From Sabellastarte sp. h YS-2021 (lineage: Eukaryota > Annelida > Polychaeta > Sabellida > Sabellidae), in contig OZ024936.1 in assembly GCA_964017235.1 (NCBI GenBank), positions 13,182,496 through 13,246,495 on the forward strand: a DNA stretch of 64,000 nucleotides. Reading direction: 5' to 3'. The position numbers and the translations under genes were made by a program. The number at the start of each line of letters is the position of its first letter. Within the stretch, counting starts at the first letter, position 1. This document shows positions 1 through 9,347 of this stretch, piece by piece. The notes beneath the pieces were generated by a model. It searched no databases. It was not told the DNA's origin and saw nothing but the letters and a program-made list of their open reading frames with translations.

Positions 1-125
1 ACACCAATTTTTTTCCACCAATGGATAGAGTGGTCCAGTCTGAGTCTATACAATATAACAGGGTAGGGTCTAAAGACCTTAATTTCGTAGATATGAGCAG
101 AAACAGTATTTCCCATTGATTTTAA
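1..125 (+). repeat. Partial monomer at left window edge
   Basis: This is the last 125 bp of a unit, starting in the CACCAAT-T7 segment and ending before ATGGGG at 126. The island that separates A from B lies outside the window, so the subtype is unknown. The body shows no unusual variant. Confidence 0.95.
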
Positions 126-703
126 ATGGGGATTTCGTCGTACATGTGTAGATGCCTTACCATCGAGTACGCCAATTTTGGTCGTTCCGAGGGACACCAA
201 TTTTTTTCCACCAATGGATAGAGTGGTCCAGTCTGAGTCTGTACAATATAACAGGGTAGGGTCTAAAGACCTTAATTTCGTAGATATGAGCAGAAACAGT
301 ATTTCCCATTGATTTTAAATGGGGATTTCGTCGTACATGTGTAGATGCCTTACCATCGAGTACGCCAATTTTGGTCGTTCCAAGGGACACCAATTTTTTT
401 CCACCAATGGATAGAGTGGTCCAGTCTGAGTCTATACAATATAACAGGGTAGGGTCTAAAGACCTTAATTTCGTAGATATGAGCAGAAACAGTATTTCCC
501 ATTGATTTTAAATGGGGATTTCGTCGTACATGTGTAGATGCCTTACCATCGAGTACGCCAATTTTGGTCGTTCCGAGGGACACCAATTTTTTCCACCAAT
601 GGATAGAGTGGTCCAGTCTGAGTCTATACAATATAACAGGGTAGGGTCTAAAGACCTTAATTTCGTAGATATGAGCAGAAACAGTATTTCCCATTGATTT
701 TAA
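126..703 (+). repeat. Three A units, including one with a 1-bp deletion
   Basis: Units start at 126 (GTCTGTAC form), 319 (CCAAGGG at 381, a CpG to CA change) and 512 (six T instead of seven). This run precedes the first B triplet. Confidence 0.93.
512..703 (+). repeat. 192-bp A unit with T6 in place of T7
   Basis: One T is missing from the run near 586-591; the rest is a normal A unit. The loss shifts the frame, producing a plus-strand frame that runs through an A unit and a longer minus-strand frame over two units. It is the only homopolymer change noticed among 326 units, so a sequencing error is a live alternative. Confidence 0.8.
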
Positions 704-2866
704 ATGGGGATTTTGCCATGCATATACACTAGTACAGCTGCCTTACCATGGAGTACGCCAATTTTGGTCGTTCCGAGGGACACCAATTTTTTTCCACCAA
801 TGGATAGAGTGGTCCAGTCTGAGTCTATACAATATAACAGGGTAGGGTCTAAAGACCTTAATTTCGTAGATATGAGCAGAAACAGTATTTCCCATTGATT
901 TTAAATGGGGATTTTGCCATGCATATACACTAGTACAGGTGCCTTACCATTGAGTACGCCAATTTTGGTCGTTCCGAGGGACACCAATTTTTTTCCACCA
1001 ATGGATAGAGTGGTCCAGTCTGAGTCTATACTATATAACAGGGTAGGGTCTAAAGACCTTAATTTCGTAGATATGAGCAGACCCAGTATTTCCCATTGAT
1101 TTTAAATGGGGATTTTGCCATGCATATACACTAGTACAGGTGCCTTCCCATCGAGTACGCCAATTTTGGTCGTTCCGAGGGACACCAATTTTTTTCCACC
1201 AATGGATAGAGTGGTCCAGTCTGAGTCTATACAATATAACAGGGTAGGGTCTAAAGACCTTAATTTCGTAGATATGAGCAGAAACAGTATTTCCCATTGA
1301 TTTTAAATGGGGATTTCGTCGTACATGTGTAGATGCCTTACCATCGAGTACGCCAATTTTGGTCGTTCCGAGGGACACCAATTTTTTTCCACCAATGGAT
1401 AGAGTGGTCCAGACTGAGTCTGTACAATATAACAGGGTAGGGTCTAAAGACCTTAATTTCGTAGATATGAGCAGAAACAGTATTTCCCATTGATTTTAAA
1501 TGGGGATTTCGTCGTACATGTGTAGATGCCTTACCATTGAGTACGCCAATTTTGGTCGTTCCGAGGGACACCAATTTTTTTCCACCAATGGATAGAGTGG
1601 TCCAGTCTGAGTCTATACAATATAACAGGGTAGGGTCTAAAGACCTTAATTTCGTAGATATGAGCAGAAACAGTATTTCCCATTGATTTTAAATGGGGAT
1701 TTTGCCATGCATATACACTAGTACAGGTGCCTTACCATTGAGTACGCCAATTTTGGTCATTCCGAGGGACACCAATTTTTTTCCACCAGTGGATAGAGTG
1801 GTCCAGTCTGAGTCTATACAATATAACAGGGTAGGGTCTAAAGACCTTAATTTCGTAGATATGAGCAGAAACAGTATTTCCCATTGATTTTAAATGGGGA
1901 TTTCGTCGTACATGTGTAGATGCCTTACCATCGAGTACGCCAATTTTGGTCGTTCCGAGGGACACCAATTTTTTTCCACCAATGGATAGAGTGGTCCAGT
2001 TTGAGTCTATACAATATAACAGGGTAGGGTCTAAAGACCTTAATTTCGTAGATATGAGCAGAAACAGTATTTCCCATTGATTTTAAATGGGGATTTCGTC
2101 ATACATGTGTAGATGCCTTACCATGGAGTACGCCAATTTTGGTCGTTCCGAGGGACACCAATTTTTTTCCACCAATGGATAGAGTGGTCCAGTCTGAGTC
2201 TATACAATATAACAGGGTAGGGTCCAAAGACCTTAATTTTGTAGATATGAGCAGAAACAGTATTTCCCATTGATTTTAAATAGGGATTTTGCCATGCATA
2301 TACACTAGTACAGGTGCCTTACCATCGAGTACGCCAATTTTGGTCGTTCCGAGGGACACCAATTTTTTTCCACCAATGGATAGAGTGGTCCAGTCTGAGT
2401 CTATACAATATAACAGGGTAGGGTCTAAAGACCTTAATTTCGTAGATATGAGCAGAAACAGTATTTCCCATTGATTTTAAATGGGGATTTCGTCGTACAT
2501 GTGTAGATGCCTTACCATCGAGTACGCCAATTTTGGTCGTTCCGAGGGACACCAATTTTTTTCCACCAATGGATAGAGTGGTCCAGTCTGAGTCTGTACA
2601 ATATAACAGGGTAGGGTCTAAAGACCTTAATTTCGTAGATATGAGCAGAAACAGTATTTCCCATTGATTTTAAATGGGGATTTCGTCGTACATGTGTAGA
2701 TGCCTTACCATCGAGTACGCCAATTTTGGTCGTTCCGAGGGACACCAATTTTTTTCCACCAATGGATAGAGTGGTCCAGTCTGAGTCTATACAATATAAC
2801 AGGGTAGGGTCTAAAGACCTTAATTTCGTAGATATGAGCAGAAACAGTATTTCCCATTGATTTTAA
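704..2866 (+). repeat. 11-unit block: 3B-2A-1B-2A-1B-2A (2,163 bp)
   Basis: The block opens with the characteristic B triplet: GCTGCC/CATGG, then CATTGAG/GCAGACCC, then CTTCCC. The second unit has a private TACTATAT at about 1029. The B at 1693 is the CATTGAG, GGTCATT, CAGTGG form. The A at 2087 has GTCATAC, CATGG, GTCCAAAG and TTTTGTAG. The B at 2280 has ATAGGG. The same unit order and most variants recur at 10715-12877 and 14639-16801. Confidence 0.92.
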
Positions 2867-4635
2867 ATGGGGATTTTGCCATGCATATACACTAGTACAG
2901 CTGCCTTACCATGGAGTACGCCAATTTTGGTCGTTCCGAGGGACACCAATTTTTTTCCACCAATGGATAGAGTGGTCCAGTCTGAGTCTATACAATATAA
3001 CAGGGTAGGGTCTAAAGACCTTAATTTCGTAGATATGAGCAGAAACAGTATTTCCCATTGATTTTAAATGGGGATTTTGCCATGCATATACACTAGTACA
3101 GGTGCCTTACCATTGAGTACGCCAATTTTGGTCGTTCCGAGGGACACCAATTTTTTTCCACCAATGGATAGAGTGGTCCAGTCTGAGTCTATACAATATA
3201 ACAGGGTAGGGTCTAAAGACCTTAATTTCGTAGATATGAGCAGACCCAGTATTTCCCATTGATTTTAAATGGGGATTTTGCCATGCATATACACTAGTAC
3301 AGGTGCCTTCCCATCGAGTACGCCAATTTTGGTCGTTCCGAGGGACACCAATTTTTTTCCACCAATGGATAGAGTGGTCCAGTCTGAGTCTATACAATAT
3401 AACAGGGTAGGGTCTAAAGACCTTAATTTCGTAGATATGAGCAGAAACAGTATTTCCCATTGATTTTAAATGGGGATTTCGTCGTACATGTGTAGATGCC
3501 TTACCATCGAGTACGCCAATTTTGGTCGTTCCGAGGGACACCAATTTTTTTCCACCAATGGATAGAGTGGTCCAGACTGAGTCTGTACAATATAACAGGG
3601 TAGGGTCTAAAGACCTTAATTTCGTAGATATGAGCAGAAACAGTATTTCCCATTGATTTTAAATGGGGATTTCGTCGTACATGTGTAGATGCCTTACCAT
3701 TGAGTACGCCAATTTTGGTCGTTCCGAGGGACACCAATTTTTTTCCACCAATGGATAGAGTGGTCCAGTCTGAGTCTATACAATATAACAGGGTAGGGTC
3801 TAAAGACCTTAATTTCGTAGATATAAGCAGAAACAGTATTTCCCATTGATTTTAAATGGGGATTTTGCCATGCATATACACTAGTACAGGTGCCTTACCA
3901 TTGAGTACGCCAATTTTGGTCATTCCGAGGGACACCAATTTTTTTCCACCAGTGGATAGAGTGGTCCAGTCTGAGTCTATACAATATAACAGGGTAGGGT
4001 CTAAAGACCTTAATTTCGTAGATATGAGCAGAAACAGTATTTCCCATTGATTTTAAATGGGGATTTCGTCGTACATGTGTAGATGCCTTACCATCGAGTA
4101 CGCCAATTTTGGTCGTTCCGAGGGACACCAATTTTTTTCCACCAATGGATAGAGTGGTCCAGTCTGAGTCTATACAATATAACAGGGTAGGGTCTAAAGA
4201 CCTTAATTTCGTAGATATGAGCAGAAACAGTATTTCCCATTGATTTTAAATGGGGATTTCGTCATACATGTGTAGATGCCTTACCATGGAGTACGCCAAT
4301 TTTGGTCGTTCCGAGTGACACCAATTTTTTTCCACCAATGGATAGAGTGGTCCAGTCTGAGTCTATACAATATAACAGGGTAGGGTCCAAAGACCTTAAT
4401 TTCGTAGATATGAGCAGAAACAGTATTTCCCATTGATTTTAAATGGGGATTTCGTCGTACATGTGTAGATGCCTTACCATCGAGTACGCCAATTTTGGTC
4501 GTTCCGAGGGACACCAATTTTTTTCCACCAATGGATAGAGTGGTCCAGTCTGAGTCTGTACAATATAACAGGGTAGGGTCTAAAGACCTTAATTTCGTAG
4601 ATATGAGCAGAAACAGTATTTCCCATTGATTTTAA

Positions 4636-4836
4636 ATGGGGATTTTGCCATGCATATACACTAGTACAGGTGCCTTACCATCGAGTACGCCAATTTTGGT
4701 CGTTCCGAGGGACACCAATTTTTTTCCACCAATGGATAGAGTGGTCCAGTCTGAGTCTATACAATATAACAGGGTAGGGTCTAAAGACCTTAATTTCGTA
4801 GATATGAGCAGAAACAGTATTTCCCATTGATTTTAA
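4636..4836 (+). repeat. Type B monomer, 201 bp (representative copy)
   Basis: This copy represents the 108 B units. It is the same as type A outside the island, which here is 26 bp with NsiI (ATGCAT) and SpeI (ACTAGT) hexamers absent from A. Each B unit carries a 64-codon plus-strand frame from ATGGGG to CATTGA, followed in the same frame by TTT TAA and the next ATG. This follows from 201 being a multiple of three. Recurring B forms are: GCTGCC with CATGG; CATTGAG with GCAGACCC; CTTCCC; CATTGAG with GGTCATTCC and CAGTGG; CTAGCAC; and ATAGGG in place of ATGGGG (23 copies). Confidence 0.96.
4646..4671 (+). other. Subtype island, B form (26 bp)
   Basis: This is the B counterpart of the A island. 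The 8 extra bases are best placed as CTAGTACA, giving the arrangement TACA-CTAG-TACA, so slippage or an insertion scar could explain them. Both CpGs of the A island appear here as TG or CA. A frequent subform reads CTAGCAC instead of CTAGTAC, which removes the SpeI site. Confidence 0.9.
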
Positions 4837-5232
4837 ATGGGGATTTCGTCGTACATGTGTAGATGCCTTACCATCGAGTACGCCAATTTTGGTCGTTCCG
4901 AGGGACACCAATTTTTTTCCACCAATGGATAGAGTGGTCCAGTCTGAGTCTGTACAATATAACAGGGTAGGGTCTAAAGACCTTAATTTCGTAGATATGA
5001 GCAGAAACAGTATTTCCCATTGATTTTAAATGGGGATTTCGTCGTACATGTGTAGATGCCTTACCATCGAGTACGCCAATTTTGGTCGTTCCGAGGGACA
5101 CCAATTTTTTTCCACCAATGGATAGAGTGGTCCAGTCTGAGTCTATACAATATAACAGGGTAGGGTCTAAAGACCTTAATTTCGTAGATATGAGCAGAAA
5201 CAGTATTTCCCATTGATTTTAAATGGGGATTT

Positions 5233-5250
5233 CGTCGTACATGTGTAGAT
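5233..5250 (+). other. Subtype island, A form (18 bp)
   Basis: Unit positions 11-28 are the only segment that separates A from B. Against the B island with its 8 extra bases removed, 10 of 18 positions match and the other eight differ by transitions only (C/T or A/G). It carries two of the seven CpGs of the A unit and the palindrome ACATGT. Function is unknown. A protein-binding site or a relic of two ancestral monomers are both possible. Confidence 0.9.
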
Positions 5251-5291
5251 GCCTTACCATCGAGTACGCCAATTTTGGTCGTTCCGAGGGA

Positions 5292-5312
5292 CACCAATTT
5301 TTTTCCACCAAT
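5292..5312 (+). repeat. Internal direct repeat CACCAAT x2 around T7
   Basis: CACCAAT at 5292-5298 and 5306-5312, 14 bp apart, flank the T7 run of the monomer. The pair is present in nearly every unit. The second copy varies in places: CTACCAAT in a set of central-domain units, CACCATT at 37251 and its relatives, CACCAGT in the CATTGAG B form. The T run is seven long throughout except in the unit at 512. Confidence 0.85.
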
Positions 5313-5356
5313 GGATAGAGTGGTCCAGTCTGAGTCTATACAATATAACAGGGTAG

Positions 5357-5368
5357 GGTCTAAAGACC
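5357..5368 (+). repeat. Inverted repeat 1, GGTCT-AA-AGACC
   Basis: This is a perfect 5-bp dyad with a 2-bp centre at unit positions 135-146 in A (143-154 in B). As single-stranded RNA it could pair as a 7-bp stem with a UAAA loop, because flanking TAG and TTA add two pairs and one G-U. It occurs in most units. GTCCAAAG and GTGTAAAG variants disrupt the innermost pair, so pairing is not strictly kept. Confidence 0.8.
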
Positions 5369-5401
5369 TTAATTTCGTAGATATGAGCAGAAACAGTATT
5401 T

Positions 5402-5420
5402 CCCATTGATTTTAAATGGG
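5402..5420 (+). repeat. Inverted repeat 2, CCCATT-7-AATGGG, across the unit junction
   Basis: Arms CCCATT at 5402-5407 and AATGGG at 5415-5420 enclose GATTTTA. It spans the unit boundary used here, so it occurs at each junction whatever the unit type. Arm variants include AATAGG (23 B units), AACTGG (eight A units), an AATGGA form (units at 27143, 29861, 33359, 35691) and CCCACT near 36461, none with a matching change in the other arm. Confidence 0.8.
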
Positions 5421-6203
5421 GATTTTGCCATGCATATACACTAGTACAGGTGCCTTACCATTGAGTACGCCAATTTTGGTCGTTCCGAGGGACACCAATT
5501 TTTTTCCACCAATGGATAGAGTGGTCCAGTCTGAGTCTATACAATATAACAGGGTAGGGTCTAAAGACCTTAATTTCGTAGATATGAGCAGACCCAGTAT
5601 TTCCCATTGATTTTAAATGGGGATTTTGCCATGCATATACACTAGTACAGGTGCCTTCCCATCGAGTACGCCAATTTTGGTCGTTCCGAGGGACACCAAT
5701 TTTTTTCCACCAATGGATAGAGTGGTCCAGTCTGAGTCTATACAATATAACAGGGTAGGGTCTAAAGACCTTAATTTCGTAGATATGAGCAGAAACAGTA
5801 TTTCCCATTGATTTTAAATGGGGATTTCGTCGTACATGTGTAGATGCCTTACCATTGAGTACGCCAATTTTGGTCGTTCCGAGGGACACCAATTTTTTTC
5901 CACCAATGGATAGAGTGGTCCAGTCTGAGTCTATACAATATAACAGGGTAGGGTCTAAAGACCTTAATTTCGTAGATATGAGCAGAAACAGTATTTCCCA
6001 TTGATTTTAAATGGGGATTTCGTCGTACATGTGTAGATGCCTTACCATCGAGTACGCCAATTTTGGTCGTTCCGAGGGACACCAATTTTTTTCCACCAAT
6101 GGATAGAGTGGTCCAGTCTGAGTCTATACAATATAACAGGGTAGGGTCTAAAGACCTTAATTTCGTAGATATGAGCAGAAACAGTATTTCCCATTGATTT
6201 TAA

Positions 6204-9200
6204 ATGGGGATTTTGCCATGCATATACACTAGTACAGCTGCCTTACCATGGAGTACGCCAATTTTGGTCGTTCCGAGGGACACCAATTTTTTTCCACCAA
6301 TGGATAGAGTGGTCCAGTCTGAGTCTATACAATATAACAGGGTAGGGTCTAAAGACCTTAATTTCGTAGATATGAGCAGAAACAGTATTTCCCATTGATT
6401 TTAAATGGGGATTTTGCCATGCATATACACTAGTACAGGTGCCTTACCATTGAGTACGCCAATTTTGGTCGTTCCGAGGGACACCAATTTTTTTCCACCA
6501 ATGGATAGAGTGGTCCAGTCTGAGTCTATACAATATAACAGGGTAGGGTCTAAAGACCTTAATTTCGTAGATATGAGCAGACCCAGTATTTCCCATTGAT
6601 TTTAAATGGGGATTTTGCCATGCATATACACTAGTACAGGTGCCTTCCCATCGAGTACGCCAATTTTGGTCGTTCCGAGGGACACCAATTTTTTTCCACC
6701 AATGGATAGAGTGGTCCAGTCTGAGTCTATACAATATAACAGGGTAGGGTCTAAAGACCTTAATTTCGTAGATATGAGCAGAAACAGTATTTCCCATTGA
6801 TTTTAAATGGGGATTTCGTCGTACATGTGTAGATGCCTTACCATCGAGTACGCCAATTTTGGTCGTTCCGAGGGACACCAATTTTTTTCCACCAATGGAT
6901 AGAGTGGTCCAGACTGAGTCTGTACAATATAACAGGGTAGGGTCTAAAGACCTTAATTTCGTAGATATGAGCAGAAACAGTATTTCCCATTGATTTTAAA
7001 TGGGGATTTCGTCGTACATGTGTAGATGCCTTACCATTGAGTACGCCAATTTTGGTCGTTCCGAGGGACACCAATTTTTTTCCACCAATGGATAGAGTGG
7101 TCCAGTCTGAGTCTATACAATATAACAGGGTAGGGTCTAAAGACCTTAATTTCGTAGATATAAGCAGAAACAGTATTTCCCATTGATTTTAAATGGGGAT
7201 TTTGCCATGCATATACACTAGTACAGGTGCCTTACCATTGAGTACGCCAATTTTGGTCATTCCGAGGGACACCAATTTTTTTCCACCAGTGGATAGAGTG
7301 GTCCAGTCTGAGTCTATACAATATAACAGGGTAGGGTCTAAAGACCTTAATTTCGTAGATATGAGCAGAAACAGTATTTCCCATTGATTTTAAATGGGGA
7401 TTTCGTCGTACATGTGTAGATGCCTTACCATCGAGTACGCCAATTTTGGTCGTTCCGAGGGACACCAATTTTTTTCCACCAATGGATAGAGTGGTCCAGT
7501 CTGAGTCTATACAATATAACAGGGTAGGGTCTAAAGACCTTAATTTCGTAGATATGAGCAGAAACAGTATTTCCCATTGATTTTAAATGGGGATTTCGTC
7601 ATACATGTGTAGATGCCTTACCATGGAGTACGCCAATTTTGGTCGTTCCGAGTGACACCAATTTTTTTCCACCAATGGATAGAGTGGTCCAGTCTGAGTC
7701 TATACAATATAACAGGGTAGGGTCCAAAGACCTTAATTTCGTAGATATGAGCAGAAACAGTATTTCCCATTGATTTTAAATGGGGATTTCGTCGTACATG
7801 TGTAGATGCCTTACCATCGAGTACGCCAATTTTGGTCGTTCCGAGGGACACCAATTTTTTTCCACCAATGGATAGAGTGGTCCAGTCTGAGTCTGTACAA
7901 TATAACAGGGTAGGGTCTAAAGACCTTAATTTCGTAGATATGAGCAGAAACAGTATTTCCCATTGATTTTAAATGGGGATTTTGCCATGCATATACACTA
8001 GTACAGGTGCCTTACCATCGAGTACGCCAATTTTGGTCGTTCCGAGGGACACCAATTTTTTTCCACCAATGGATAGAGTGGTCCAGTCTGAGTCTATACA
8101 ATATAACAGGGTAGGGTCTAAAGACCTTAATTTCGTAGATATGAGCAGAAACAGTATTTCCCATTGATTTTAAATGGGGATTTCGTCGTACATGTGTAGA
8201 TGCCTTACCATCGAGTACGCCAATTTTGGTCGTTCCGAGGGACACCAATTTTTTTCCACCAATGGATAGAGTGGTCCAGTCTGAGTCTGTACAATATAAC
8301 AGGGTAGGGTCTAAAGACCTTAATTTCGTAGATATGAGCAGAAACAGTATTTCCCATTGATTTTAAATGGGGATTTCGTCGTACATGTGTAGATGCCTTA
8401 CCATCGAGTACGCCAATTTTGGTCGTTCCGAGGGACACCAATTTTTTTCCACCAATGGATAGAGTGGTCCAGTCTGAGTCTATACAATATAACAGGGTAG
8501 GGTCTAAAGACCTTAATTTCGTAGATATGAGCAGAAACAGTATTTCCCATTGATTTTAAATGGGGATTTCGTCGTACATGTGTAGATGCCTTACCATCGA
8601 GTACGCCAATTTTGGTCGTTCCGAGGGACACCAATTTTTTTCCACCAATGGATAGAGTGGTCCAGTCTGAGTCTATACAATATAACAGGGTAGGGTCTAA
8701 AGACCTTAATTTCGTAGATATGAGCAGAAACAGTATTTCCCATTGATTTTAAATGGGGATTTTGCCATGCATATACACTAGTACAGGTGCCTTACCATTG
8801 AGTACGCCAATTTTGGTCGTTCCGAGGGACACCAATTTTTTTCCACCAATGGATAGAGTGGTCCAGTCTGAGTCTATACAATATAACAGGGTAGGGTCTA
8901 AAGACCTTAATTTCGTAGATATGAGCAGACCCAGTATTTCCCATTGATTTTAAATGGGGATTTTGCCATGCATATACACTAGTACAGGTGCCTTCCCATC
9001 GAGTACGCCAATTTTGGTCGTTCCGAGGGACACCAATTTTTTTCCACCAATGGATAGAGTGGTCCAGTCTGAGTCTATACAATATAACAGGGTAGGGTCT
9101 AAAGACCTTAATTTCGTAGATATGAGCAGAAACAGTATTTCCCATTGATTTTAAATGGGGATTTCGTCGTACATGTGTAGATGCCTTACCATTGAGTACG

Positions 9201-9347
9201 CCAATTTTGGTCGTTCCGAGGGACACCAATTTTTTTCCACCAATGGATAGAGTGGTCCAGTCTGAGTCTATACAATATAACAGGGTAGGGTCTAAAGACC
9301 TTAATTTCGTAGATATGAGCAGAAACAGTATTTCCCATTGATTTTAA
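6204..9347 (+). repeat. Higher-order repeat, copy 2 of the 17-unit block (16 units)
   Basis: This is a unit-for-unit copy of 2867-6010, including ATATAAGC at about 7160 and CCGAGTGAC at about 7650. It lacks the last A of copy 1 and passes directly to the B unit at 9348. The tandem placement and whole-unit step indicate unequal exchange. Confidence 0.92.

Larger units (their letters stand above)
5223..5415 (+). repeat. Type A monomer, 193 bp (representative copy)
   Basis: This copy matches the majority A sequence and serves as reference. Landmarks in unit coordinates: ATGGGGATTT at 1-10; A island at 11-28; CCTTACCATCGAGTACGCC at about 30-48; CACCAAT at 70-76 and again at 84-90 around a T7 run; AGTCTGAGTCT at 105-115; an inverted repeat at 135-146; a second inverted repeat that crosses the unit end. 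Seven CpGs lie at 11, 14, 39, 45, 58, 63 and 154. There are 218 copies in the window. Because 193 is not a multiple of three, reading frames shift by one at each A unit, which argues against coding. Confidence 0.96.
2867..6203 (+). repeat. Higher-order repeat, 17 units, 3,337 bp, copy 1
   Basis: The order is 3B-2A-1B-3A-1B-3A-2B-2A. Private variants include ATATAAGC at about 3823 and CCGAGTGAC at about 4313, both found again exactly 3,337 bp downstream. The first six units match the block at 704. Two CATTGAG/GCAGACCC plus CTTCCC pairs (3068/3269 and 5416/5617) lie inside the block. Confidence 0.92.

Noticed and set aside
704..898. Repeated 64-codon plus-strand frames starting ATGGGG in B units
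   Set aside because: They are the satellite monomer read in the one frame without stops, repeated because 201 is divisible by three. A units, with the same body, close the frame early. The context before ATG is poor (T at -3), 23 B units have lost the ATG, and no frame-specific conservation is visible.
3107..3544. Minus-strand frames of 78 to 145 codons
   Set aside because: The common ones start with TTG, not ATG, overlap their neighbours, and read the same DNA in two frames. Their length depends on A/B order and on single variants such as CTTCCC. No recognisable domain, signal peptide or membrane pattern.
4657..4668. TACA-CTAG-TACA in the B island as a transposon footprint
   Set aside because: The 4-bp direct repeat fits a target-site duplication but equally fits slippage, and no element or terminal repeat of that kind is present in the window.
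5230..5246. CENP-B-box-like match (TTCG, 4 bp, A, 2 bp, TGTG) in A units
   Set aside because: 7 of 9 core positions match, but the CGGG part reads TGTG. A match this good is expected by chance about 0.5 times per monomer over both strands, so it is not evidence.
5338..5347. TATA-like promoter in TATACAATATAAC
   Set aside because: AT-rich 10-mers are expected in a 59% AT monomer. The site is often changed to TGTACAATATAAC, and no gene lies downstream.
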